Shown here in pieces: positions 19,949 to 30,099 of a stretch of DNA of 39,683 nucleotides. Origin of the DNA: Mesaphorura yosii (taxonomy: Eukaryota > Arthropoda > Collembola > Poduromorpha > Tullbergiidae); contig WIXG01000551.1 of assembly GCA_009869945.1 (NCBI GenBank), positions 1 through 39,683 of the forward strand, read 5' to 3'. The notes beneath the pieces were generated by a model. The model was not told where the DNA came from. It did not search any database and saw only the letters and a program-made list of their open reading frames with translations. The translations under genes and the position numbers were made by a program. Position 1 is the first letter of the stretch. Each line of letters begins with the position of its first letter.

Positions 19949-21827
19949 ATGAAAATCGGAGTTTTGATTTCCTCGTACGAAGGATCCGAGTCAGTCTTCG
20001 CCGCCTTCGACGAGTACCAGGATCCTTCGCGATATGTCCCCGCCAACGCCAATGCCAATTTCAATTATTCCTTCCACCTGGAGTTTATCAAGAAGGCGAC
20101 TGAGAAGGAGCAGCTGGATGAAATCCTCGCGGGCGGCGGGAAATACGATCTCCTCTGGAATTTCCTGTGGGGCACGCCCGACTACGGCCACAATGTCGCC
20201 GGGCTCGAGGCCACTAGGCATTTGGAGGAGCTCGGCGTCCCGTTTATTGGGCCGTCGTCAAAGTATTCGGGAATGACAAAGGCGGACGTCAAACGAAGGG
20301 TGAGCCAGCACGGCGTGGGAACGGCGAAGTGGACGGTGGTCAGCGCCAGCGCTTTGAAGTCAAACGGGCTAGGGATGGGGTTCGAACTCGAAGGGCTCGG
20401 ACTCCGGTTCCCCGTCATCGTGAAGCCCGTAAACGGCTGCGGAAGCGAGTACACGACGAAGGATTCCATCTGCGACGACGACGAGCAGCTGAAAATCGCC
20501 CTGGGGACGCTCCGACGCGCTTTGGACTCGAAAGGCCTGGTCACGGACATCCTCATCGAAGAATTCATCGTTGGCGCCGAAATGTCGGTGATGGTGCTCG
20601 AGACGCTCGACGGAGTCATCGCGCTGCCTCCGATAATCTACGATTTTCCGGTTGGATGGGGCCTGCGGGACAAAATACTTCATTTTGAGAATAAGTTTGA
20701 GGCGCCTGAAAAGGTGAACATGCGCCTGTACGGTCCGGAACACGGAGGCAGCGCTGGAGAGGGCGACGACCCGGCGATCGTGGCGCGTGTCTCGGCAGCG
20801 GCGGTGCGCGCCTTCTGCGCGCTGGGGGTTCGAGGATCCGGCTACGCCCGCGTGGATTTCCGAGTGCGGGAAACGGATGGGAAGCCGTACTTGCTTGAGG
20901 TGAGCAGTTGTCCTTTGCCTTTCAGCGTTGCATTTTTCTCGCTTTCAGGTAAATACGGTTCCTGCCTTCTTTTCCGCGATCGGTAATCCGTTCGGGGACG
21001 ACATGGTCATCGAGCGCACGTTTCCCGGCGGGCATCGGGCGCTCATCGACTCGATTGTGCGGGCCAAGCTGAGGTACAAGACACTGACGGCGATGTACGA
21101 TAACATGGCGAGCAGCTACGAGACGACGGTGGAGCAGTTTTGCCCAAGCACCACTGGGCACCCTATAAACGCTTTGCTGGAAGACCCCGCCGAATACGTA
21201 TTCAAGGGCTCGATCCTTGATTTGGGGGCAGGCCCGGGAACGGTTGGAAATTACATCCTCGAGCATGCCCGACGCCGTCGCCTCCGCGGCCTAGGCGACG
21301 TGACTCCGCTCCCGAAATTCACGGGTGTCGAGCTTTCGCCCGGCATGTCCGCCCGATGTCGCGAAACTTACGCGGAGGTGCACGAAGGCCGTGCCGAAAA
21401 CGTGACTCTCGACCTGCGAGAGTCCGGCTGTGTGTATGACGAGACGATGTGCTTCTTCAGTCTCGCGTTTCTCGACCCGCAGTCTTTTCCGCTCGTGCTG
21501 GACTCAATGTTCGCGATGGCACGGCACGCCGTCACACTCTGCGTCGAAGCCATCACGCCCGAGTACAACGAGAAGATGGCCAAGGTTGATCCGACCATTG
21601 GCCCGATCTTTGACCATACGCGGACGGTGGACGAGTACGAGCTGCCTCAAGGCTGGCGGCTGGTCTACAAAAAGTGGACACACTGCTGGACGTCGCCTCG
21701 GACGGGCGTGGAAGTGTACGGCAGCACAATTCGCTACGAAAATGAACGAAGCGTCGAACAGAATGATGACGCTGAACGTGTAGTGAATAGTCAAGGAAAT
21801 GAGCACTTAGCGATTATTGGCAAGTAG
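19949..21827 (+). CDS. ATP-grasp (D-Ala-D-Ala-ligase-like) / SAM-methyltransferase fusion
   Basis: Exons 19949-20899 and 20949-21827 around a 49-nt intron (GTGAGC...TTTCAG) give 609 residues. Residues 1 to about 350 form an ATP-grasp ligase of the D-alanine-D-alanine ligase type: FPVIVKPVNGCGSE (about 154-167), ILIEEFIVGAEMSVMVLE (about 201-218), YARVDFRV (about 299-306) and YLLEVNTVP across the splice junction (about 314-322), the conserved metal and ATP-binding end of the fold. Residues from about 360 form a class I methyltransferase with SAM motif I ILDLGAGPGTVG (about 406-417). The predicted chemistry is ATP-dependent amide bond formation plus methyl transfer, probably on a small peptide-like metabolite. 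Animals lack D-Ala-D-Ala ligase, so acquisition from microbes is likely. No signal peptide, so cytosolic. Confidence 0.8.
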
Positions 21828-22919
21828 CCAGGCGAAAAATATGAGTCTCTTGAATTCTTGATTTCTTATCGACGTTACAATTTATTTCCTTTCTCGCCCT
21901 TAAGTTACCTTTGTTGACGGATAATTATAAACGTATGATACAAGATTGATTACTCCACGCCAAGGTTTCTTTCTTCGAGAGGAAATACTTGAGCGATGGA
22001 GCTATTTCTCTGCAAATTCGCGCGCTGAAGAACGCTCACAGCAAGTGCAGTGATCTGTAGTTGTGCACCATCCCGTGGACGTGGGCAGGGCGCCGCTCCT
22101 GTCGCTATTCTGCCTACCTGAGCCCTAACTCCAGCCCATCTTTGGCAACCACCAGAAACAACTACATGAACGACTCCGCAGAGAAGTTCCCATCAGTGAG
22201 TAGTACGCGTTGTGGGCGAGGAACACCAGAAGCCCGAGCCCGCTCGTATTTGAATTTGTATTCTACGTGCTTTTTGCAATGTATTCACTGATCAGCAGCA
22301 GGGCGACGAAGAAGGCTGGTTGGCTGTAGCGAAAAAGCTGCGTCCTCAACGTCGATTTGGGCGAGCCTCCTGCAAAGTGTAAAAAGGGGAGTAGAATTGA
22401 GAATATCCTTGCCTATCTTTGCCTCACCGTTCTTCATTCCGTAGTACCGCGTTTGATTGAAGAATTGGGACAAATCACTCGCGTGTGTCTGAAACAGGAA
22501 ATTCCATACACAAATTAAACCATAACAGGGCAGGGCAAAAATTGGGGTGAGGTCACAAATGTCACGTTCACCGTCTTGTTGGGCTTCGTCACCAGTGTCG
22601 TTGTTGGCTGCGCGGGCTCTTCGTAGGCAATTTGCAGATTTGAGATGGTGTGGCTCGCAGTGGTGCGTGCAGATTCAGGATTTTTGAGTGTTCTGTGTAT
22701 AAAAATTGTAAACATTTGACCCGGTGGGCCAGGACGCGCTGTCCAAGTACAAGACGCAGGCTGGAATCGTCGACTTGGTTCAACTGCGGAAACTTTCACT
22801 GCAAATTCGTGGTGAGGGTGTTTGTGTACCGAAGTTGTCGGATATTGGCGTCTATTTCGGCCTTAAGTTTTAAGGCGGGGGAGCCCTCCTGGAATGCGTC
22901 CATTTGGACATAGAACAAA
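21828..22919 (-). other. fragmentary coding-like segments of an unassigned gene
   Basis: On the minus strand several short segments look protein-like but do not form one gene. The ATG at about 22907 starts MDAFQEGSPALKLKAEIDAN, broken by a TGA and followed in frame by LNQVDDSSLRLVLGQRVLAH. A segment around 22540-22690 includes NKTVNVTFVTSP. A piece with acceptor TTTCCTGTTTCAG near 22493 encodes SDLSQFFNQTRYYGMKN. A hydrophobic helix near 22290-22370 reads QPAFFVALLLISEYI. Together they could be remnants of a membrane protein with an extracellular region. I do not recognise the family. Bases 21828-22050 are the 3' flank of the ATP-grasp gene. Confidence 0.2.
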
Positions 22920-23180
22920 GAACATTTGACAAATTGATCTCAAGTTTTGCATTTTTGTAATAAACCTGCAACAAATCTATAAACGTGACTCATCGGTTGA
23001 TTGCGATTGCGAACAATGACTGGGACCAATTGCCTTTACCCGCTCAATTATTCACTGATTTGATGGAGTTTGAATATTTATTGAATTGAGCTTATTAAAA
23101 AGGCTACAATTTTACTGCTTTCACTGGACACAAACTACGCCATAATGAAGAATTTCACTGCTGGAAATTGTTTAGGAGAC

Positions 23181-23847
23181 TCAGTCGTACCCTTGAGACT
23201 TTATGTGTCGACGCAGGTTCCTCAGTTGCAGGAATCTTAGACCACAAGTGGGACACTGGTGTGGTTTCTCACCTGTATGAGTCTTGATGTGCTTGGCATA
23301 TCAAGAGCGGTAGAGCGTATACAGAATCTGTGATCGCAAATCTGGCAGGTGTAGGGCTTTTCGCCTGTATGAATTCTGAAGTGGGTCTTGAGTTCTCCAT
23401 TTGATTTGAATCCTTTGATAGGCTGAGCAAATGTGTGGGTTTGTGGCAGTCTCCGGTTCATGCCTTCGCATGCTGTCTAGCCTGCCTTTTCGTTCAGGAA
23501 CGATGCCCGCAATCATCGCACAGAAAGGCTTTCTCGCCAGTATGAGTCAGCTTATGCTCTTTTACGCCTAACGTTGAGGAAAATTTCTTGTCGCAGAATG
23601 GGCACGAGTACGGTTTCTCGCCAGTCAAAACGCTCCTTCTCCTACAAACGGAAAAAGGAAGAATCCTTCCTCCTTCGGTTCAGACTCGGGCATCTTGGAC
23701 TGGGGCTCAACTTATTTTAATCGGCCGACCTCGTGAATAAATCAGTTTTTCTCGCATTTCTGAATACTGCATGACGTTGAATTTTTCAATTCCCGCTTCA
23801 TGATCAAGCGCGAGTTTCTTTACGGCCAAGGGTCCAAGGCCATCCAT
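23181..23847 (-). pseudogene. C2H2 zinc-finger protein, frame-broken
   Basis: After an acceptor (TTTCCGTTTGTAG, near 23643) the minus strand encodes tandem C2H2 fingers with TGEKPY-type linkers: [18 protein letters not shown], then [16 protein letters not shown], then [19 protein letters not shown], then [17 protein letters not shown] ending at the TGA at 23181-23183. The fingers lie in at least three different frames, with breaks near 23500, 23450 and 23310, so no continuous protein exists. A possible upstream exon starts at the ATG at 23847 (MDGLGPLAVKKLALDHEAGI) and runs open to a TGA at 23707. Such proteins bind DNA in the nucleus. The spacer 23848-24302 shows no gene. Confidence 0.55.
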
Positions 23848-24302
23848 CTCCGAACGACTTCCAGCGGCGGCCTTCTTTCGTTATAAATATTTGAAGCATT
23901 TCTCAATAAGCACACACGTACTTTTCCCCCGATTGGAGTCTTCTCATCAATTCTGCATTGGTTCTTGCTTGCAATTGAATTCTTTCTTTGAATTATTCAT
24001 GGGCTTTTATGGTAAGTAATTCCGTTCTAAAATTTTGGAAGCGTTCTATCATAGGAATTATTAAAGATCATCGTTGAACAGGTTCCAAGTCAAGCACTTG
24101 CTCTTGTCACGCAATGTCGGAGTCTCCACTCGGGTTGCAATATCGTAAATAATTTAAACTGAGAAAAATTTCAGCTACGAATCCCTGGACAGTTCCGGTA
24201 TGATTAAGTTACAAAATCAGCCGCCTTGGTTGAATACGTTTGTTCCTCATTTCAATAATGTAAATTGGCAGATTGTGCATCGCATCTCGAGCAAGGATCA
24301 AG

Positions 24303-25513
24303 ATGACGTCCAGATGGACGAGTAAGCTTAATCAAAGGGTCCTAACCATAGCCTTCAAGCTGCGGGTGATTCATTTCCACACGCTAGTGATTGACGAAGG
24401 GAAAGACCCTTTTCGGATTCAGTACGTGTACGAATCGAGGCGTCAATTTGTGCAACGCGTGATCACGGTCTCACTCCACACTCTGTTTCGAGTTGCCTTC
24501 ATCGGGCAAGGGCTCTGGTACGATCTGACCCAACCGGACTTCGACGTGACCGAACGCTTCACGTGCTACATAATTCAGATGACGACAGTGATGGCCTTGT
24601 TTGTCCTGCTCGTGAATAACTTGTTTGGGCGACAGCTCAGCGACCTAAGCGAGATGTTCGTAAGCATGGATGAGAAACTGCGTAAGTATTTTTGAGGATT
24701 CGCGTTCGCGCGCCCTTTTAAAATCTATCTCGTTCGTGGACAGGAGCGATTCATGGTCTCCGTGCGGAGGAGCGGGACGGCGCAGAAAAGTATTTGGAGG
24801 CGATGATCCTCGTCATGGGCTTTGTGACTGTCTCCGTGCCGCTCATTGGCTTCCAGCTCGTTCAGTGGGAGGTTCACATGTTCGGCCAGTACAAGACTCC
24901 GTACGGGCTTGGAGCCATTCTGTTTGGCCTGTTTGGAATGTTTATGATCTTTATCAATTGGCTCGTCGTCTTCATATTCGTGGAGAGCGCTATCATGTAC
25001 GTCAATTCGATGCTGCGTCTGCTCAAGTTGCTTCGCTGGAGCCCCGCCATGGAAGCCGGGAAGAAGGACGTGTTCATCTTCGCCTACCGCATGCATCAGG
25101 TTATGCACATCAGCGCGACGCAAGGCTCGAGCTCCCTCATTGCCTTCTCCATCTCTGCCGATGCGGTGCTCATGATCATCATTCTCGTCCTTTTGACCGG
25201 CTTTTCCTCGAACCTGAGCTGGTTCCTCATTTTCTCATTCAGCTGCACGTTTCTCACGGCGATGTTCGCGACGAAACTGCTTCTCGGCATGTCCACGTAC
25301 TTGACCGACTGCTCGGCTGAATTCCCGCGTTCGTTTTTACAAAATGATGAGGCACTCACTCCGGTCCAGAAGAGGGCGCTGAAAACGTGTCATCCCCTTC
25401 AGCTTCAGATCGGACCCTTCTCGGCCATCTCGGCGGAAACGTTCCCGTTCCTCATGAGCGATATTGTGATGGCAGAAGTGGCCGACATTCTGGTCGGCTT
25501 GAGGACGGGATAA
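24303..25513 (+). CDS. seven-transmembrane chemoreceptor (gustatory-receptor-like), intact
   Basis: Exons 24303-24681 and 24744-25513 (62-nt intron, phase 1) give 382 residues. The ATG at 24303 (MTSRWTSKLN) is the first in the frame. About seven hydrophobic helices are present, and the last part carries KTCHPLQLQIGPFSAIS, the same block seen in the three other receptors here, followed by a final helix ending ILVGLRTG. It lacks the TYhhhhhQF signature. The length and arrangement fit a divergent arthropod gustatory receptor acting as a ligand-gated channel in sensory neurons. Confidence 0.7.
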
Positions 25514-26068
25514 TTTTGACAATTTTGAAGGCACGAAATATAATTTTGGTGTATAACATTAGATTTTGGTCATTTTGGTGATCATCACACGCCGTATTTG
25601 CGTTTTGTGTGTGCCTCTTGTCGTACACACCTGTAATCCTGCTGGCTGTGAGCACTTTGGCACAGCCTTTTCATAATTAGATGTCTAATCAGTTTGTGGA
25701 GCACTTCAAGTCTCTGGTAACAAGTTGGATTGAATATTTATACTCGTTGTTACTGATAAATTGGATCCTGCCCTTCCATCACGAACACGAGCGCGAAGTA
25801 TTGCGTTGTTAAATTTTGATCGTGCTGAACCGAACGTGCTTTTGATTCTTAACTCCTGATTCGTGATCAACAGATCCCGCCAAAGACGACTAAGAGCAAC
25901 GACCCAAAATGTGTGGCATGATGACGCAGCAATTACACCAACGTGAGTTTGGCGTCAGTAAACGAATAAATTGTAATTCTTGTATCGGCATTAGCATTGC
26001 AATGAATTATTCAGGTTTGTCTCGTCTCTCGTTCGAGCCTTTGTCTGCAACTCGACATCCTACACGGT
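25514..26068. other. spacer between receptor and repeat-protein gene
   Basis: No convincing coding frame. A short piece near 25874-25935 has an acceptor-like CAACAG before and a GTGAGT after, with ATG-containing frames, and could be a small leader exon of the next gene. The TATA box at 26069 makes this unnecessary. Confidence 0.35.
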
Positions 26069-26076
26069 TATAAAAA
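26069..26076 (+). promoter_or_regulatory. TATA box of the acidic repeat-protein gene
   Basis: TATAAAAA lies 31 bases upstream of about 26100. The leader would then contain an upstream ATG at 26106 (ATGCAGCAGCAG), whose 71-codon frame overlaps the main start at 26284 in another frame, a possible brake on translation. Confidence 0.45.
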
Positions 26077-26283
26077 GATCTCGTCCAGCCAAGGGCACCT
26101 GCACTATGCAGCAGCAGGTAATAAGGAGTCTCGCCAGTATTTTGCACACACATGCACAATCCAATTCATCATTCTTCCATTACCATTCTTGCACTGCGAG
26201 CTGCCCCTCGCTCCGACGCTTCGACGAAATTCGACTCGGATTCGTTTCGATTCGAACAAATAGTAAATACGAAACAATAAGCC

Positions 26284-26585
26284 ATGCCGAAATCAGACGA
26301 CTACACAAAAATCGACATTGAGGTGCCGGAGGTAAGAAAAGTCCACATTAAGTGTCCATTAATTTGGTTTAATCGTTAACACACTTTAAATTGGAGCCTC
26401 GGCGGTCTGTTTTCTTCCCACAGGTTCCTACTGCTGCTGCTGCCTCAACCTCGTCCTCAGTTATCGTCCCGACTGACCTTAAACCAAGTGGCGTGGAGAA
26501 GGAGAATGTCCAGGATCAAGAAGAGGAGGAGGAAAACCAGTATGGACAAGATCTTCTCCTCGAGGATCTACAACTAGACGATGAC

Positions 26586-26617
<32 letters not shown>

Positions 26618-27404
26618 CGACGATGACGATGACGACGACGACGAAGAAGAAGAAGAAGACGAAGAAGAAGAGGAGCAGGAGGAAGAGGAATGCGAATTGG
26701 GGGAGGAGGAAGAAGAAGAACTGCAAGAAGAGCTTCGAGCAACTGCAAGAGGATGTGAAGGAGAACCTAAGGCGGTCACCGCGACAGACAGTGATACCAG
26801 CGCCTGCCCTCTGCTGGCGTCCAGCCAGGAGCTGCAGGCAGCCATTGGAGTGGGTGAGCGTTCACTGCAGCTCAGCCTGGACGCGGTCGACCGCACCATT
26901 GCGGCAGGCGTTCTAGTTCTTGGATCAGCGAAAAACGCCATTGATCAAGGGTACGGTTCATACGGCAGGGAAACACTGTATCGGGGCCTGGGCTCTGTTG
27001 ACAGCGCCATCAACTCGATCGGCCGCAGTATCAAGGCAGCAAAGTATGCCATTCGGGCAGGTGCAACGGAAGCGGGCCAGCGGTCGCTGGAGCGGGCGAT
27101 GGCTTCCCTTGGGCGTGCGATGGCGGCGGGCGAGCGTGGGATTCGCGTGGCCAACTATGCAACGAACAACGGGTATGGCAGTTATGGGCGTGACGCACTG
27201 TGTCGCGCGATGGACACGATTGACAAGGCGATGGCGGTGGGAGAGAAGGCGGCGGGGGCAGGCGACAGCGCTGTGGCCGCACTGCGTCAACAGCACGAGC
27301 TGAGCAAAAGCACGACCGCAGTGCCCTCTAAGGAACGTGCAGTCGTCCCGACTGGAGTGGCTCCTGTAAATCATGCCATTCGGGTCGAATGTTCTATTCA
27401 GTAG
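26284..27404 (+). CDS. acidic protein with 37-residue alpha-helical repeats, unknown family
   Basis: Exon 1 (26284-26331, MPKSDDYTKIDIEVPE) joins in phase 0 to exon 2 (26424-27404) for 342 residues. Three regions are visible. First, a Ser/Thr/Pro-containing N-terminus. Second, a run of about 24 Asp followed by Glu-rich sequence, together about 60 residues. Third, an Ala/Gly-rich basic region with four copies of a unit of about 37 residues, two of them opening GYGSYGR. Each unit contains RAM- or SIG-type helix cores followed by AGE/AAK and AN-x-A or YA-x-R. The positions of Ala, Gly and Arg suggest short amphipathic helices packed against each other. No signal peptide or membrane segment. It may bind nucleic acid, metal or membranes, but I do not recognise it and assign no function. 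Confidence 0.65.
26577..26646 (+). repeat. GAC/GAT trinucleotide run encoding poly-Asp
   Basis: A nearly pure (GAC/GAT)n tract of about 70 bases inside the coding region, passing into GAA/GAG repeats downstream. Such tracts change length by slippage, so the Asp run is likely to vary between individuals. Confidence 0.8.
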
Positions 27405-27500
27405 AGGCGGGAGAGACAAACTTAATGTAAATCTCGAATTTTCACTATATTTCGATGTAATTAATCCCACTTTGTAAGTTCAAGGCTTCCATGTTTAACA

Positions 27501-27513
27501 TTTATTTAATAAA
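27501..27513. terminator. back-to-back poly(A) signals of two convergent genes
   Basis: TTTATTTAATAAA contains AATAAA on the plus strand (27508-27513), for the repeat-protein gene, and AATAAA on the minus strand (27501-27506), for the receptor that stops at 27542. The two stops are only 137 bases apart. Confidence 0.6.
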
Positions 27514-27541
27514 CATTTTCCAAAAACCCAACGTGACGAAT

Positions 27542-28906
27542 TTACGTTCTGTACATGAGCACGAGCGTCGTCACCTGTTCAAACAACAGCTGGAGGATCG
27601 TGAGGGCCGTGCCGGTGCCAGCGTTGAACAAACTTCCGATTTGGAAGCGCAGCGGGCAGTACGGAGTCGTTTGCCTCCTCCAGTGAGCCTCTGATGGCTT
27701 CTCACCCTCCTCGGCGTGCGGCATGGCCCGAATCAGGACCATTGAGTCCTCTATAATCCGCTTTATAATACCAAAAATAAGCACGAGGCCCACGGAGCCC
27801 ACGAGCACGCTGCTGGTGTACGCGACGAGTTGCGACGGAATGAGCTGGGGGTGCAAGAGGATTACGGTCGCAGAGGCGACGACTAAGCCCAGGAAGCAAG
27901 CCGCGAGGATGAGTGGGAGGAAGCCGGGGCTGAAACACTCGTGGAATAGGGCGTGGAATACCTGCAGGCTTTGGTAGTCGAGTGGTGCCTCGCTGGCGCT
28001 GGCTTTCGATTTCAAGCTGGAAAGCCATTCGTACAGCACAAACACGTATGAGAAGAGGACAAGCACCCAAGCGACCACGCGGCACGACATTTTGAAGCCG
28101 ACGTAGGCGAAAGCCATGGAAAACAGCCAGGAACACAGTGGGTCGGTCCCCCCGAAGTATAAATACAGATTTATCGAGCCAGTCACAGCGTCGGTAGTGG
28201 CGACAGAGGCGGTGGGCGGCCAAGCGACGAAGCTCATGTACGAAATTGTTTCGAGTGTGGTGATGGCCACGTAACACTTACAGAGCAGGTCGAACCGCCG
28301 CGATTGCCTTGTACGCAACTTGAATTTGGACTTGAGCGCCTCGTTCTCATACAATACAGTATTTACAAGGCACATCAAGTCGGGTCCGTTCAGGTGACCA
28401 ATCACTGTGCACGCCAACCCTGCGACGGCTGCTATCTTGGCGAGCTGACCCGCCTCGAGCACCAAGCTGATGTTTTCCGTGCCTGTGCGTAGATGGACGA
28501 CGGCAATGTAGAGCCACCCGACTAGTAGCACGAGCTGAAAGCAGACTTCTAGCACGGCCAGGGCGTGGCAGGGCCAGAGGAGCAGGCGTCCAAGGGCGTG
28601 CCGTAGTCCGAGGTTTGGACGACGATGATCTGGACTCTGAGCGGTGAGTCCGAGCGGGAGAATATGTTCATGCGCTTGTTGGCGAGGCAGAACCACGTTT
28701 GCGTTGCGACCTACGTATGCGCGCGTGTGTGGCAGCTGCAGTTTCATTGCACTGGCGTCCCACCGAAGTGGAATACAGCCGGTGGTCGTGGCTACACGCA
28801 GAACAAAGTGGAGAAGACGAACAGTGGAGCTGGACAGCATTTCAGGCGGTGTACTGTCAAGAAATGAATGCTCGAAGGGCTTGCGAATTTTTAAGGTCGA
28901 AGCCAA
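27542..28906 (-). CDS. seven-transmembrane chemoreceptor (gustatory-receptor-like), intact
   Basis: Single-exon frame of 454 residues, longer than the 382 and 394 of the other intact receptors because of an extended N-terminus and a loop around residues 75-110. About seven hydrophobic helices follow. Near the end comes YCPLRFQIGSLFNAGTG, then a last helix with LLFEQVTTLVLM, the same ending type as the other receptors. The start at 28906 (MASTLKIRKPF) is the first ATG; a second at residue 23 is possible. Ligand unknown. Confidence 0.7.
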   Translation of the reverse strand: MASTLKIRKPFEHSFLDSTPPEMLSSSTVRLLHFVLRVATTTGCIPLRWDASAMKLQLPHTRAYVGRNANVVLPRQQAHEHILPLGLTAQSPDHRRPNLGLRHALGRLLLWPCHALAVLEVCFQLVLLVGWLYIAVVHLRTGTENISLVLEAGQLAKIAAVAGLACTVIGHLNGPDLMCLVNTVLYENEALKSKFKLRTRQSRRFDLLCKCYVAITTLETISYMSFVAWPPTASVATTDAVTGSINLYLYFGGTDPLCSWLFSMAFAYVGFKMSCRVVAWVLVLFSYVFVLYEWLSSLKSKASASEAPLDYQSLQVFHALFHECFSPGFLPLILAACFLGLVVASATVILLHPQLIPSQLVAYTSSVLVGSVGLVLIFGIIKRIIEDSMVLIRAMPHAEEGEKPSEAHWRRQTTPYCPLRFQIGSLFNAGTGTALTILQLLFEQVTTLVLMYRT

Positions 28907-29188
28907 GAGCCCGTTATGATGAACATTTCCTTACTGTACCACATGCATTCGTAAAATATTTAATCCTGGCATCAATCAAATTCTTCGAGTATAAACAAGT
29001 AAATAATATACCGCGACATAAGCCTAGTATTCACTCGATGCGAACTGCGCTGTGCGAAATGCGTGCGAACAACCAACTGCAGAGCGGAAGAGAAAATCGG
29101 TGCAGAACGAAAATGGCCGAACGAAAACGATTTTTTCGTCAGTCTTCCGCCCTGACGTACTCAGTTCACACCGCACACCGATAATGAA

Positions 29189-29972
29189 TTATGCATGCTT
29201 ATCCAACAACCATGCTTTTGAACTCACATAATTGTAATTTGACTTCGGTAGCTCACGATCTTTCACTTCTGCGCTTGAGCTCTGTTCAATATCCGTTTCC
29301 AGTCCCAATTCAACCAAATCAATTGATACAGCTTCGATTGTTTCGTCGTGATCAGTTGTACCAATTTGTGTAGCAATTGTTCTGCAAATTATTATAAATC
29401 TTTGATCGAACTGAGTAAATCCAGACTGTCGTGAGATTTTTAACTTACTGCCGGCTCCCACGAGTGTCCAGGAGAAACTTTACACTTTCATACAGGTTCC
29501 ATGATTCCAATTCCAAGTTCTTGTGGTTCTCGTCGAAGGCATAATTCTCAGAGTCTGAGGCCTCGTCACCTGAGTCTCCTGAATGACGAACTTTTAACTT
29601 CTTTCCCCTCAGTTGGTATCGTAAGGCATCTCGAATAGATCTCCAATGACGCTTACAATCAGCAACTGTAATATAATCATATTTTTCATGAGTCATAATC
29701 GTAGGCAGGGACAACATCAAATAAATACCTGATAAGTTCATGGATTCACTGATTTTTGTCCAGATAGGTACATGAAGTTGAGTCTTGTACAGCGGATGCC
29801 TTAGTGACCATACTTCTGGATGATCTTGTACCAGTTGAGCGAGCTGCTTCTTTTGATCATCTGACAAAACCTTGCTGCCGGTTTTCATGGCTTTGGGTTT
29901 CTTAGCTTTTGCAGATTTCTTGATTTTTCCAGTTTTGGTGTTTTTTGTCGGTAACTCCATTATGAAGCACAA
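29189..29972 (-). CDS. MADF-domain DNA-binding protein of the transposon
   Basis: Exons 29972-29729, 29665-29449 and 29381-29189 (introns 63 and 67 nt) give 217 residues, or 213 from the second ATG at 29960 (MELPTKNTKTG). After a Lys-rich start come the MADF features at about residues 36-110: QLAQLVQDHPEVWSLRHPLY, then W-x-KISESM, then ADCKRHWRSIRDALR-x-QL. These are the three helices with the conserved W, H and CK-x-RW-x-xLR. The C-terminal part is acidic, with no BESS motif seen. The first intron is stop-free and in frame, so an unspliced reading adds 21 residues inside the MADF domain. The protein probably binds the element ends and is intact. Confidence 0.7.
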
Positions 29973-30099
29973 ATTAAACTACCCTTCAGACTAATGGCAG
30001 CTTAAATTAACAATTGACTCGTTTTTAAGCAATTTTAATTAGATGCTTCGAAGCAACTTTAAATTCAGTGACAATGGCACAGGTAGTAGCTTGGCAGAC

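Noticed and set aside
26479..26941. Arg/His-rich and Ser-rich frames opposite the poly-Asp tract
   Set aside because: Direct products of reading the GAC/GAT/GAA repeat on the other strand; the plus frame has splice sites and repeat units.
27702..28277. 191-codon frame within the third receptor gene, same strand
   Set aside because: Out-of-frame shadow of an intact receptor with clear transmembrane segments.
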